The notes: generated by a model not told the origin, from the letters alone. Positions 10,005 through 23,622 are shown, counted from the stretch's first letter. The stretch is DNA of 64,000 nucleotides from Planctomycetota bacterium (GCA_021776785.1 JAJFFF010000043.1:68196-132195), one strand, 5' to 3'. Numbers and translations: made by a program.

Positions 10005-10450
10005 CCCACGCCGCCAGAGGCAACAAAGAGCATCCGAGGGCGGCGCCAAACCAAACGAACGTCAAAGCCTCAACATCGTGAGACGTTGAGCAGAAAGACA
10101 CGGGCCATAAACACAGGCCCACGCCGCCAGAGGCGTCAGCAAGCATCCGAATTGATGCCAAACCAAACGAACATCAAAGCATCAACGTCGTCAGACGTGG
10201 AGCAGAAGCCATAAACACAGGGCCCACGCCGCCAGAGGCGACAAAGAGCATCCGAATTGGTGCCAAACCAAACAAACGTCAAAGCCTCAACGTCGTCAGA
10301 CGTGGAGCAGAAAGACACTGGCCATATACACAGCGCCCACGCCGCCAGAGGCGTCAGCAAGCATCCGAATTGGTGCCAAACCAAACGAACGTCAAAGCTT
10401 CAACATCGTCAGATGTTGAGCCAATAAACACCGTCGAGCAGAAAGACACC
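10005..10450. repeat. Four tandem copies of the 113-bp structured repeat (right block, - orientation)
   Basis: CCCACGCCGCCAGAGGC starts at 10005, 10118, 10223 and 10336 (periods 113, 105, 113); reverse complement of the left block. Confidence 0.92.
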
Positions 10451-10463
10451 GACAAGCACGCCC

Positions 10464-10877
10464 CTAGGGCATGATGACTTTGGCAACGCGCTCGCCCGTT
10501 TCCGAGACAAGCAGCACTTCCACGTCGCGTGCGCCGACCGGAAGTATGCCCTCGATTTCGAGTTCGGTGCTTACCCCGTCCGCGTCAGTGAACTCGCCGT
10601 GCGTAGCTTTCTCGCACGCGCTGAGTTGGCGGATCGTCTGGCGTTTGCCGTTTAGGTGATACGCCAACGTTGCGTGACTCACCGCGCCCGCGCAGCGAAG
10701 ACGCACGCGCACTCGTTGACCGGTTTCGAGTTTGGTAACCGACACTTCCGGCTCGCCCTGGACCACCGCGAGTGTGGGTTGGTCGGGCGGAGTCGCTTGC
10801 GGTTCGACTTGCCGCGAGCGCAGCGCGAAGGCGAGCAATGCGCCCGCGATCACAAGGGTAATGACGTATCGATACAT
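10464..10877 (-). CDS. hypothetical membrane-anchored protein
   Basis: N-terminal TM segment; intact ORF with good coding composition. Confidence 0.6.
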   Translation of the reverse strand: MYRYVITLVIAGALLAFALRSRQVEPQATPPDQPTLAVVQGEPEVSVTKLETGQRVRVRLRCAGAVSHATLAYHLNGKRQTIRQLSACEKATHGEFTDADGVSTELEIEGILPVGARDVEVLLVSETGERVAKVIMP

Positions 10878-11124
10878 CCGGTCAAACTGGGCCCGTAAAG
10901 CGGGCTATCCACTAACTATACGCTTGGACCGGGCTGAGATGTGGTTCAAGTGGTCGAATCTGCCGCGGACTCGATCGCGCGGTCGTTACGGTTTGACCCG
11001 TAAGGACTTAGGGGCAGCGGCCTTGTCTCATCGTTGGCTCCGGTTGCGCGCCATTCGTCGGGATCGCCGGCAGGCGCGAAACGCGCGGCTTGCGCCCTTG
11101 GTCGACGGCTTCGGCAGCCGACGG

Positions 11125-13080
11125 CTAAGCGGTGTCGCCGAACTGGAGCTGGTAGAGCCGGCGGTAGACCGACTTTTGGCCCATGAGTTCTTCGTGGGAT
11201 CCAATCTCGACGATCTTGCCCTCGGCCATCACGCAGATCTTGTCGGCGTGCTGAATCGTCGAGAGGCGGTGCGCGATGACCAACGTCGTGCGCCCCTCCA
11301 TCAAGTTGGTGAGCGCCTCCTGAACCGCGTGCTCGCTCTCGGTGTCGAGGCTGCTGGTCGCCTCGTCGAGGATCAAGATCTTGGGATCGCGGAGGAGTGC
11401 GCGCGCAATCGTCACGCGCTGGCATTGCCCGCCGCTGAAGTTCGCGCCGCGTTCGCCGACGATCGTGTCGTAGCCGCGCGGCAGCGTCTCGATGAATTCG
11501 TGGATGTAGGCGGCGCGGGCGGCGTCCTCGACCTGCTCGTGCGTAGCGTTCGCTCGACCGTACGCGATGTTCTCCCGCACGCTGGTGTTAAAGAGGAACG
11601 GCTCCTGCGTCACGATCGCAATGTTTTGCAGCAACGACTCGCGCTTGAACTCACGGATATCGGTGCCGTCGATCGTGATCATGCCCGCGTCGGGATCGTA
11701 AAAGCGCGGGACGAGGTTTACGAGCGTGGACTTACCCGCGCCCGAGTGACCGACGAGCGCGACGACTTGGCCGGACTTCACATCTAAGTTGATGTGATCC
11801 AGCACGCGGTCTTCGGAGTCGCGTCCGTTGTAGGCAAAGCTCACGTCCCAGAAACGGACGTCGCCCGTGACGCCATTCATCGCGACGGCGCCGGGCTTGT
11901 CGCGGCCGGACGACCGAAGGTCCATGAACTCGAACACGCGACCGGCACCCGCCAGGTGATCCACGATGTCGGTGTACGCGCGCGTGATCACCTTGCTGGG
12001 GCGATACATCTGCGCCATGAAAATGACGAACATCAACATGATGTCGGGCGGCATCGACCCGCCGCTACCGATGACGACGGCAGCGACAAACGTCACCAAA
12101 ACCATGGTTAGGTTGGTGATCAGCTCCATTTTGGCCCGCGTCCACGCCTTCGTGACGTCGGTCGCCATGGCGTCGCGCGCGAACTCTTGGTTGCGGGTCG
12201 TGTACTGGGCAACCTTGGCTTTTTCCAAGCCAAAGGCCTTCACGACGCGGATGCCCGAAAACATCTGCACCATCGATTCGGTGACGCGCCCGATCGTGCG
12301 CTGCCGGACGCGCGCGCGACGGTGCACCTTCTTCGCCTGACGCCGCACCGACATCATGATGCCGGTCAAGAAAAACACCATGACGAACACAAACCACCAG
12401 CGGATCTGCATCAGAATCCACATCGGGCCAATCAGCAGCAGCGGTTGTTGCACGATGGGGCCGGTCATCGTCTGCAGGCAGACGGTCGCCGAGGTCACAT
12501 CGTTGCTCATGCGCGTGATGAGTTCGCCGCGCTTTTGCTCGTTGTAGAACGCGAGCGGCTGATCGAGCAGATTCGTGAGCAATTTGACACGAAGGGATAC
12601 GAGGATCCGGACCACGAGCAAGGACCGGAAATACATCTGCCCGAAATTCGAGATCGCGGCAAACAGCGAGATGATTAAAAACAGCAGCGTGACTGTGGCG
12701 AGCGTCGCGACTTGCGCGCGATGCGTGGCGTTGCCCTGGATGTTGAACGTCGCGATAAACCAGGAGTCCATCGAGTCCAAAAAGGCGTCGACCTTTTTGA
12801 GCATCGGGTTGCGCGACTCGCCGCTTTGGGTGAGCGTCCGCACCACGGCGTCACCGCCGAGTTTCTCTTTGACCTCGTCGCTCGCCTCCTCGACAAAGAT
12901 CCGGAGCATCGGATAGGCGAGCGCTACGCGCCCGGTCATCGTGGCGGCGTAGATCGTGGAGCACACCACCATCGCCAGCACAACCGGCGCGTGCGGAAGG
13001 AACGTGACGAGCAGACGACGGATGACATATCCGCTCTTCGTCAAAGGGTTCTCTTGTTGCTCCGGCATAAGTGGGGGCAT
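11125..13080 (-). CDS. ABC transporter, fused permease/ATP-binding protein (MsbA-like)
   Basis: Six-TM ABC exporter domain; Walker A GHSGAGKST, signature FSGGQCQR, Walker B ILILDEATSSLD. Confidence 0.95.
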   Translation of the reverse strand: MPPLMPEQQENPLTKSGYVIRRLLVTFLPHAPVVLAMVVCSTIYAATMTGRVALAYPMLRIFVEEASDEVKEKLGGDAVVRTLTQSGESRNPMLKKVDAFLDSMDSWFIATFNIQGNATHRAQVATLATVTLLFLIISLFAAISNFGQMYFRSLLVVRILVSLRVKLLTNLLDQPLAFYNEQKRGELITRMSNDVTSATVCLQTMTGPIVQQPLLLIGPMWILMQIRWWFVFVMVFFLTGIMMSVRRQAKKVHRRARVRQRTIGRVTESMVQMFSGIRVVKAFGLEKAKVAQYTTRNQEFARDAMATDVTKAWTRAKMELITNLTMVLVTFVAAVVIGSGGSMPPDIMLMFVIFMAQMYRPSKVITRAYTDIVDHLAGAGRVFEFMDLRSSGRDKPGAVAMNGVTGDVRFWDVSFAYNGRDSEDRVLDHINLDVKSGQVVALVGHSGAGKSTLVNLVPRFYDPDAGMITIDGTDIREFKRESLLQNIAIVTQEPFLFNTSVRENIAYGRANATHEQVEDAARAAYIHEFIETLPRGYDTIVGERGANFSGGQCQRVTIARALLRDPKILILDEATSSLDTESEHAVQEALTNLMEGRTTLVIAHRLSTIQHADKICVMAEGKIVEIGSHEELMGQKSVYRRLYQLQFGDTA

Positions 13081-13172
13081 GGGCCGGCGGCGATTCTACT
13101 CAGGCAAACGTCCCGACGCACCGTCCCCGTCCAGCCCTCCTATAGATCGGTCGCTGGATCTCGTCCAGACCG

Positions 13173-13192
13173 TCCCCATTCGGGGACGGCTC
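13173..13192. repeat. Short perfect hairpin CCGTCCCC-ATTC-GGGGACGG
   Basis: 8-bp self-complementary stem in the divergent promoter region between the ABC transporter and the EF-G-like gene. Confidence 0.6.
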
Positions 13193-13372
13193 GTTTGGCC
13201 AGGGCAGCCGGTTCCATAGGATCGCCCTTGACCCTCCGCGGGCGGCCCAGTATCGTCAATTTTTCCCTAATTTATCGGAATTTGCGGCGTTTGGCGGCCC
13301 GGCCGAATGCGCGCCAGGGCGTCGGAAACCAGCCGCGTCCCGGGCGGGCCGGCGGGCTGTGAGGAGGAGCTC

Positions 13373-15361
13373 ATGGCTGTAGCGGACACCAGAAACCTAA
13401 CCCTTGTCGGTCACGGCGGGGCGGGGAAGACGACGCTCACTGAGGCGATCCTCTTCAAGGCCGGCATGGTCAACCGCCAGGGCACGATCACCGCCAAGAA
13501 TACGGTCAGCGACTTTGGCGAGGATGAACAAGAGCGTGGGCACTCGATCGACCCCGTGACGTTGTTTGCGGACTGGAAGGGCAAGCGTGTCCAGATCGTG
13601 GACGCTCCGGGCTACCCGGATTTCTTGGCGCACGCGCTCCGCGGCCTCGACGCCGCGGACTGCGCGCTCTTAGTCGTCAACGCGTACGACGGTGTCGCGC
13701 TCAACACGCGGCGTCTCTGGGCGGCGACTCAAAACCGCGGGATCCCGACGCTTGTGATCATCAACCGTTGCGAGGCCGACAACATCGACGTCGACAAGGT
13801 GCGCGCCGATGTGGCCGACATGTGCGGTCCGCGGGCGCAGTGGCTGACGGTTCCCGACGCGTGGGGTTCGTCCATGACATGCGTCAACACGATCTTTGAA
13901 GATGCTGGTCTTAAAGAAAAGTTCGTGGAAGCGGCCGTCGAAGCGGACGAGGGACTCATGGAGAAGTACCTCGAAGCCGGCGAACTGAGCGACGACGAAT
14001 TACGCAGGGCGATCCCGATCGCCCTGCGCGAAAACACGCTGGTTCCGATCTTCTCTGTGTCCGCCGAAAAGTGTCTCGGCATCGCGAAGCTCCTCGACTT
14101 CGTCACCGACTATTGCCCGACGCCGATGGACCGCAAGATTCACGACGCCGACGGAAACGAAGTCGCCTTAGCTCCCGACGCGCCGCCGCTTGCACTGTGC
14201 TTCAAAGTGACGTTTGACCGCCAGGCGGGACGCGTGGCGTTTTTGCGCATGCTCTCGGGGTCGATGCGTTCGGGCGACCAAATGGTTTTGGCCCGCACCG
14301 GCGAATCGGTGAAAGTCGGCCATACCTCGCAATATCAGGGCAGCCAGAAGGTCGATATCCCCGAAGCCAAGATGGGTGACTTCTTCTCGCTCGTCAAAGT
14401 CGATTCGATCGAGATCGGCGACGTTTTGCACTCCTCGGACAATCCGACGACGTTTCGGCCGCGGCAGCTCCCCAACCCGATGGTCGGGTTGGCGATTTTG
14501 GCGAAGACGCGGGGCGACGAAACGAAACTGGCGCGCGAATTGGAGCGGATCAAGGGGTCCGATCCGGGCCTTGTGGTTGAGCGCGACGCGTCCACCCACG
14601 AACTCGTGGTGCGCGGACTCTCGACGCTGCATGTCGACATCGCATTGCGTCGTATGGCGGCGGCCGGCGTCGAAGTCGACACGTCGATCCCGAAGGTTCC
14701 GTACTTAGAATCGATCTCGACCAAGGCCGAGGGGCACTACCGTCACAAGAAACAATCGGGCGGTTCAGGACAGTTCGGCGAGGTCTACTTGCGGATCGAG
14801 CCGTTGGAGCGCGGCGCCGAAGATCCGCTGGAGTTCGTCAACAAGACGGTGGGCGCTTCGATTCCAAGGCAGTTCATGCCGGCCGTCGAAAAGGGCGTGC
14901 GACAGCAGATGGCGGATGGCGTCATCGCCGGGTTCCCGGTGATCGATGTGCGGGTGGAGGTGTATGACGGCAAGCACCACGATGTGGACAGCAAAGAAAT
15001 CGCGTTCATCATCGCCGGCCGAAAAGCGTTCGCGCTCGCATTCGAAGCGGCGAAGCCGGTCTTGCTCGAGCCCGTCGCCAATATCGAGATCGAGATCCCG
15101 AGTGAGTTCATGGGCGACATCACAAGCGACCTCAACACACGTCGCGCCCGCATCCAGGGGATGGAAGTCTTAGGTGAGATGCAGCTCATCAAGGCGCAGG
15201 CGCCGTTGAGCGAGATGCAGACGTATTCCACTCAACTCCGCAGCATCACCGGCGGACGCGGCGCGTTCTCGATGGAGTTTAGCCACTACGACGCGGTGCC
15301 GGGCGGTGAGACCCAAAAGATCATCGCGCGGGCCAAGGCGGAAGCGGCCAGCGGCGACTGA
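13373..15361 (+). CDS. elongation factor G-like translational GTPase (EF-G2-type)
   Basis: P-loop GHGGAGKTTLTE, RGHSI, VDAPGYPDF, and EF-G domain IV/V sequence; ATG at 13373 after GAGGAGG. Confidence 0.9.
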   Translation: MAVADTRNLTLVGHGGAGKTTLTEAILFKAGMVNRQGTITAKNTVSDFGEDEQERGHSIDPVTLFADWKGKRVQIVDAPGYPDFLAHALRGLDAADCALLVVNAYDGVALNTRRLWAATQNRGIPTLVIINRCEADNIDVDKVRADVADMCGPRAQWLTVPDAWGSSMTCVNTIFEDAGLKEKFVEAAVEADEGLMEKYLEAGELSDDELRRAIPIALRENTLVPIFSVSAEKCLGIAKLLDFVTDYCPTPMDRKIHDADGNEVALAPDAPPLALCFKVTFDRQAGRVAFLRMLSGSMRSGDQMVLARTGESVKVGHTSQYQGSQKVDIPEAKMGDFFSLVKVDSIEIGDVLHSSDNPTTFRPRQLPNPMVGLAILAKTRGDETKLARELERIKGSDPGLVVERDASTHELVVRGLSTLHVDIALRRMAAAGVEVDTSIPKVPYLESISTKAEGHYRHKKQSGGSGQFGEVYLRIEPLERGAEDPLEFVNKTVGASIPRQFMPAVEKGVRQQMADGVIAGFPVIDVRVEVYDGKHHDVDSKEIAFIIAGRKAFALAFEAAKPVLLEPVANIEIEIPSEFMGDITSDLNTRRARIQGMEVLGEMQLIKAQAPLSEMQTYSTQLRSITGGRGAFSMEFSHYDAVPGGETQKIIARAKAEAASGD

Positions 15362-15421
15362 GTCATTTAAGTCACTTCATAAATGACGTAACCTGTTTGC
15401 TGAAAATAGGTTACGTCATTT
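15362..15421. terminator. Bidirectional terminator-like hairpins between convergent genes
   Basis: 14-bp perfect stem AAATGACGTAACCT (15381-15394)/AGGTTACGTCATTT (15408-15421), overlapping an alternative 8-bp stem GTCATTTA/TAAATGAC (15362-15387). Confidence 0.65.
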
Positions 15422-16271
15422 GCGTGCGGCGTGGCGCTTCCGCGCCGGAGGGCTGCGGCACCGCTGGGGCCTTCACGGCCACCTGCGGACGCTGCGCTGT
15501 CACCCAGAACACGTCGCTGAGCGGCACGTGGTCCATAAACCGGTTGCGCACCGTTTCGAAGCCGCACTTCGCGAGGAGACGAGCGGCGGTGTCCGGCGTG
15601 AAGTAGTAGAGGTGTTGCGGGAAAAAGTATCCCGACCAAGCGGCGCCGAGCACGCGCCGGTTCCACGAGCCGTAGTGGGGCACCTTGATAAACAGATGGC
15701 CACCCGGTCTTAGGACCTCGCGGACGCGTTTCAGCGCGCGGGTCGGGAACGGCTCGTGTTCGAGGTAGCTCATCAGCAAGACAGCGTCGTATCCATCCTT
15801 GTCCAACGGCACGTCGTGAATATGGCCCCGCTGAACGGTGGTGCGCCCCAGCCGGTGCGCTTCGCGGACCGCCCACGGCGAGATGTCCACGCCGTCGGCC
15901 GCAAACCCGAGGTCGCGCATCGCCTCGACCATAAAGCCGTCGCCGCAACCGACATCGAGAAACCGTCCGCCCGTGACAAACTGCGAGATCCGGCCGGCGA
16001 CCACGGTCTCGCGCGTCTTGCGCCGCAAGATCCCTTTGCCCCGCATGCCGCGCAAAACGCGGCGCAGGCTGCCCTCTTCGGCCCGCCTTGCCCCAGTCTG
16101 GAGGGGAGCGTGGGCGAACCAATCGTAGTTTTCGGCGATCGCCTCAGGCGTCGGCCGGGGATTGAGGTAGACGAGCGCGCAGCGATCACACTGCACCAGA
16201 TGCCAGGTCTGGTGGGTCATAACGGGTGTCGCCTCGCGGGCCCCGCAAAGATCACACGGCACGTGTTCCAT
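15411..16271 (-). CDS. class I SAM-dependent methyltransferase with N-terminal zinc-ribbon-like motif
   Basis: CDLCGAREATP...CDRCALVYLNPRPTPEAI N-terminus, FLDVGCGDGFMVEAM motif; start ATG at 16271. Confidence 0.9.
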   Translation of the reverse strand: MEHVPCDLCGAREATPVMTHQTWHLVQCDRCALVYLNPRPTPEAIAENYDWFAHAPLQTGARRAEEGSLRRVLRGMRGKGILRRKTRETVVAGRISQFVTGGRFLDVGCGDGFMVEAMRDLGFAADGVDISPWAVREAHRLGRTTVQRGHIHDVPLDKDGYDAVLLMSYLEHEPFPTRALKRVREVLRPGGHLFIKVPHYGSWNRRVLGAAWSGYFFPQHLYYFTPDTAARLLAKCGFETVRNRFMDHVPLSDVFWVTAQRPQVAVKAPAVPQPSGAEAPRRTQMT

Positions 16272-16490
16272 ACGCCCCACCAATCTAACTGCTCTCACCC
16301 CTATCGCATCGGGAACGACGCGGCCTGGCGCTGCGAATTTGCCGCGCCGGAGACGACTTTGGGGGTTGCGCCTTAGGGGGGCCTGAGAGAGCCGCCAAGC
16401 GCCTCCAAAAGAGTCTCGAAACCGACCGGTCCACGCCCTCCATTCCTTGAGAGGGTCGGTTTGGACACGTATCCTCCCGGCGTTCACGGG

Positions 16491-16733
16491 GTGCTCGTTA
16501 TTTCCAAAAAGGCAGAACGGACGGAACGCCAGTACCTGCGCCACGCCGGGCTGGGAGTCCAACTCGGGGTTGCCATCGCGCTCTTCACCTTGCTCGGTGT
16601 GTGGGTTGACAAGAAGTTTCCCTCGACCGAACCCTTGTGGACGATCGTCGGCTTCTTGCTGGGCGCAACCGGCGGGATGACGAGCTTGATTTACGGCGTG
16701 CTGCGAAAGACCAAAACGAAACAAACGGACTGA
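16491..16733 (+). CDS. AtpZ/AtpI-like small membrane protein of the ATP synthase operon
   Basis: Two TM segments, first gene of the atp operon; GTG start at 16491 more plausible than the ORF start. Confidence 0.7.
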   Translation: MLVISKKAERTERQYLRHAGLGVQLGVAIALFTLLGVWVDKKFPSTEPLWTIVGFLLGATGGMTSLIYGVLRKTKTKQTD

Positions 16734-17119
16734 TGAAGAACATGATGACAACGGGGCTTTGGGCCGTCGGCGGGTTCGTCCTGCTGATCGCCGTCGCGTC
16801 GTCTCAGCTTTTGAAGTTCGACGGTCCGGGTTGGGCGGGCGTCGGAATCGGCGCGCTGGTCGGGCTGATTAACTTGGCGCTCGGCGGCTGGTTGCTCAAG
16901 CGCAACATCAAAGCTGGCGGCAATCCGATGACCGGCGTCGCCGGCGGATTTCTCGCACGCCTCTTTGTGTTGGCCGCACTCACGATTGTGTTTCAGCGCA
17001 CTGCGGCCGTCGATGCGACTGCGTTCGCGCTCGTGTTCATGATGTTCTTCTTCCTCTTCGTCGCGCTTGAGATCTACATGGTCGGCCGCGTAACGAACGA
17101 ACGGAGGGTCACGACCTGA
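16733..17119 (+). CDS. ATP synthase subunit I-like membrane protein
   Basis: Multiple TM segments, located directly upstream of atpB; ATG at 16733. Confidence 0.65.
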   Translation: MKNMMTTGLWAVGGFVLLIAVASSQLLKFDGPGWAGVGIGALVGLINLALGGWLLKRNIKAGGNPMTGVAGGFLARLFVLAALTIVFQRTAAVDATAFALVFMMFFFLFVALEIYMVGRVTNERRVTT

Positions 17120-17898
17120 TGCTTCTGGCTGGATCGGATGTCGTCTCGCACCTCATGGACTACGAGTTCATGGGGCCGTACCTAACGGCGCACCATGTCT
17201 TGATGATCATGGTCACCGTGATCATGGTGTGGGGCTTTGGCGCGATCGCGCGCATGTCGCGTCGCGGCGCCGCGCCGGACAAAAAGGGATGGACGTCGAT
17301 CACCGAAGTCGGACTCGTATGGGTGCGCGACGAAATCGTTTACGCATGGCTCGGTGCAAAGCAGGGGCGCAAGTACCTGTTCTTTTTTTGGACGCTGTTC
17401 TTTTGGATACTTTTGTCCAACCTGCTGGGCTTGTTTCCGTTTCCGGTCAATCCGTGGGCTCGCGGCCACACCGGCAATATCAACGTGACGGCAGCGCTGG
17501 CGGCAACTGCGTTCGGCGCGATCGTTTTGGCGGGCTGCAAGAAGCACGGCGTGAAGGGCTTCATCTTGCATTTCATCCCGCCCGGCGTGCCCGGATTTTT
17601 GGCGCCGCTTGTTTGGCTCATCGAAGTCATCGGGCTGTTCGTCAAACCGTTCGCGTTGATGATTCGTCTGTTCGCGAACATGACCGCGGGCCACGCCATC
17701 TTGGCGGTGCTGTTTAGCTTCATGTGGGGCACCGCCCACTACTCAAGTGTCATATCGGGAGGGCTCGCGACCGGAGCGTCCTTCCTGTTCATCTTGTTCA
17801 TCATGCTTTTTGAAACCCTGGTCGCGTTGATCCAGGCGTTCATTTTCACAGTACTGACGGCGATCTTCATGAGTCAGGTCGTCGCGGATGATCACTAA
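17119..17898 (+). CDS. atpB: F0F1 ATP synthase subunit A
   Basis: FVKPFALMIRLFANMTAGHAIL conserved helix with essential Arg. Confidence 0.97.
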   Translation: MLLAGSDVVSHLMDYEFMGPYLTAHHVLMIMVTVIMVWGFGAIARMSRRGAAPDKKGWTSITEVGLVWVRDEIVYAWLGAKQGRKYLFFFWTLFFWILLSNLLGLFPFPVNPWARGHTGNINVTAALAATAFGAIVLAGCKKHGVKGFILHFIPPGVPGFLAPLVWLIEVIGLFVKPFALMIRLFANMTAGHAILAVLFSFMWGTAHYSSVISGGLATGASFLFILFIMLFETLVALIQAFIFTVLTAIFMSQVVADDH

Positions 17899-17923
17899 CT
17901 CTTAAGAATTGGAGACGTAGGAA

Positions 17924-18235
17924 ATGTTGCAGCTTATCGCTGAAGCGACTGGAGTTCCCGTCGCGTGGGGCTTCTTCGGCGCAGCCGTCGGTGCCGGCAT
18001 CGCGGCGCTCGCGGCGGGTATCGGTATCGGCAAGATTGCCGCTAGCGCGACCGAGTCGATCGCTCGTCAACCGGAGTGCGCGGGCGATGTCCGTGGCGTC
18101 ACGATCATTACCGCGGCGTTTATTGAAGGTGTTTGCCTCTTCGCCGTCGTGGTTTGCTTGCTCGTCAACGGTTCGCTTGGCGCTGAAAACGTCCAACAGC
18201 TCGAGATCGACGCGGCCGCCGCTGAGAACAAGTAG
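17924..18235 (+). CDS. atpE: F0F1 ATP synthase subunit C
   Basis: Two TM hairpin with SIARQPE loop and AAFIEGVCLFAVVV ion-binding helix. Confidence 0.97.
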   Translation: MLQLIAEATGVPVAWGFFGAAVGAGIAALAAGIGIGKIAASATESIARQPECAGDVRGVTIITAAFIEGVCLFAVVVCLLVNGSLGAENVQQLEIDAAAAENK

Positions 18236-18245
18236 GTAAGGTCGC

Positions 18246-18773
18246 ATGCTTACCGCAGTGATTCTCGCTGCCGGCAAGGGCGGTCTTACCGACGTTCAGC
18301 CTGCGACGTTTGTCTGGGCCCTCGTTACGTTCTTTGTCGCGTTTATCGCGCTGAAGAAAGCGGCGTGGCCGATGCTCCTCGAAAAAATGGAGGAGCGTGA
18401 GGTCACGATTCGTGAGGGCTTGGAGAAGGCCGCTGCGGCTGAAAAAAGAGCGACCGAGTTGGTGGAGAGGCAGGAATCAATCCTGCAAGAGGCTCGCGAC
18501 GAGGCGCAAAAGCTCCTCGCCGACAGCCGTGCCGCCGCAGAAAACATCAAGAGTGAAACGCTCGCCGCCGCGCAGTCGGAGATTGCGGTGGAAAAAGAAC
18601 GCGCCAAAAAGGAGATCCACTTGGAACGTGCCAAAGCAGTCGAAGAGCTGCGCCGTACTTCCGTGGATCTAACTTTGCAGGCCGCGGGCAAGTTGATCGA
18701 GCGTGATCTAAACGACGACGACCACCGGCGGCTCGCTGCCGAGGTCATCTCCCAGGTGGAAACCATCGCGTGA
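18246..18773 (+). CDS. atpF: F0F1 ATP synthase subunit B
   Basis: N-terminal TM plus long Ala/Glu/Lys-rich helix; operon position. Confidence 0.93.
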   Translation: MLTAVILAAGKGGLTDVQPATFVWALVTFFVAFIALKKAAWPMLLEKMEEREVTIREGLEKAAAAEKRATELVERQESILQEARDEAQKLLADSRAAAENIKSETLAAAQSEIAVEKERAKKEIHLERAKAVEELRRTSVDLTLQAAGKLIERDLNDDDHRRLAAEVISQVETIA

Positions 18774-19318
18774 GTAGTTCGCAGTCTGTCGCACGCGTCT
18801 ACGCCGAAGCGTTGTTGGACTTAGTTGCCGACAACGACACGCAGCTTTCTCGTCTCGTGGATGATCTCCACGGCGTCGATGAGCTGTTCGCCAAAGACGC
18901 TACGTTTCGAGAATTCTTCGGGTCGCCGCGACTCGATCCCGTGCATAAAAAGCGCGTGCTCGATATGGCTCTCAAAGACAAACTCGATCGGCCGGCGCTC
19001 GGTCTGCTGCATGTCTTAATCGACAAGCAGCGCGAGATGCTTTTGGACAACATCGTCCAGGAGTTCGACCGGTTCCGCGACGTGCGGGAAGGTCGTCTGC
19101 ACGCTTATGTGACGACGGCGCGCGAGTTAGGTGACGACCAACGCGGACAACTGGTGGCCAAGCTGGAAGCCGCCACCGGTAAAAAGATTCAGCTTCACGA
19201 GAAAGTGGAACCGCGCGTATTGGGCGGCATTCGCGTGAAGGTGGGCGACAACGTGATCGACGGGACCGTGCGCCGGCGTCTACACGACCTGCGCGGCGCG
19301 CTCGTCTCGAAGGGATAA
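18770..19318 (+). CDS. atpH: F0F1 ATP synthase subunit delta
   Basis: ARVYAEALLDLV N-terminus, PRVLGGIRVKVGDNVIDGTVRRRL C-terminus. Confidence 0.95.
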   Translation: MSSSQSVARVYAEALLDLVADNDTQLSRLVDDLHGVDELFAKDATFREFFGSPRLDPVHKKRVLDMALKDKLDRPALGLLHVLIDKQREMLLDNIVQEFDRFRDVREGRLHAYVTTARELGDDQRGQLVAKLEAATGKKIQLHEKVEPRVLGGIRVKVGDNVIDGTVRRRLHDLRGALVSKG

Positions 19319-19321
19319 GGC

Positions 19322-20860
<1,539 letters not shown>

Positions 20861-20869
20861 GCGTAACTG

Positions 20870-23148
<2,279 letters not shown>

Positions 23149-23565
23149 GTGTCGTTAGACGTCACAGTGGTCAGTCCGGCGCGTCCGGTCTTTGAAGGGT
23201 CAGCGAACAAGCTGGTCATTCAAGCCATGCGTGGCCAAATGGGCGTGCTCCCCAAGCACGCCGACATTGTGGCCGCACTCGGCGTCGGACCGCTGCGCAT
23301 CACCCAAGCCGACGGCTCGCAACTCGAGTTCGCGGTCTGGGGTGGGTTCCTAAAAATCGGCGGCAGCCGTGTGACGGTCCTGGTGGACCAAGCGGTCGCC
23401 AAAGACGAGATTGTGGAGAGCGAAGCGCAAAAGGACTTAACCGAAGTCAAAGCGCAACTGCGTCATCCGAAGTCCGACGAGGAGTTCCAAGAGCTGCTCG
23501 GCAAGCGCAAGTGGGCCGAAGTTCGACTCGGCTTGGTTGGAGCGAGAGCCACCGTCAGCCACTAA
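23149..23565 (+). CDS. atpC: F0F1 ATP synthase subunit epsilon
   Basis: VVSPARPVFEGSANKLVIQAMRGQMGVLPKHADIVAALGVGPLRI. Confidence 0.95.
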   Translation: MSLDVTVVSPARPVFEGSANKLVIQAMRGQMGVLPKHADIVAALGVGPLRITQADGSQLEFAVWGGFLKIGGSRVTVLVDQAVAKDEIVESEAQKDLTEVKAQLRHPKSDEEFQELLGKRKWAEVRLGLVGARATVSH

Positions 23566-23583
23566 AACACATGATTCGATCAG

Positions 23584-23619
23584 ACGGGCGGTCCGGCGCG
23601 AGCGGGGCCGCCCGTTTTT
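23584..23619 (+). terminator. Rho-independent terminator of the atp operon
   Basis: ACGGGCGG...CCGCCCGT followed by TTTTT. Confidence 0.75.
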
Positions 23620-23622
23620 CGT

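Noticed and set aside
10136-10384. Minus ORF with CSTSDDV repeats (and the similar 8871-9191 + ORF)
   Set aside because: Generated by the 113-bp structured repeats; most periods are not multiples of three and there is no conserved start
10005-10450. CRISPR array
   Set aside because: Units are near-identical over their whole 113 bp with no short repeat/unique spacer alternation and no cas genes nearby
10732-11787. Plus-strand ORF of 351 aa
   Set aside because: Mostly antisense to the ABC transporter gene and to 10464-10877
17924-18235. Sodium-binding ATP synthase c subunit
   Set aside because: The essential Glu is followed by Gly (FIEGVCLF) rather than the ES/ET...Y pattern of Na+ c-rings; looks like an ordinary H+ type
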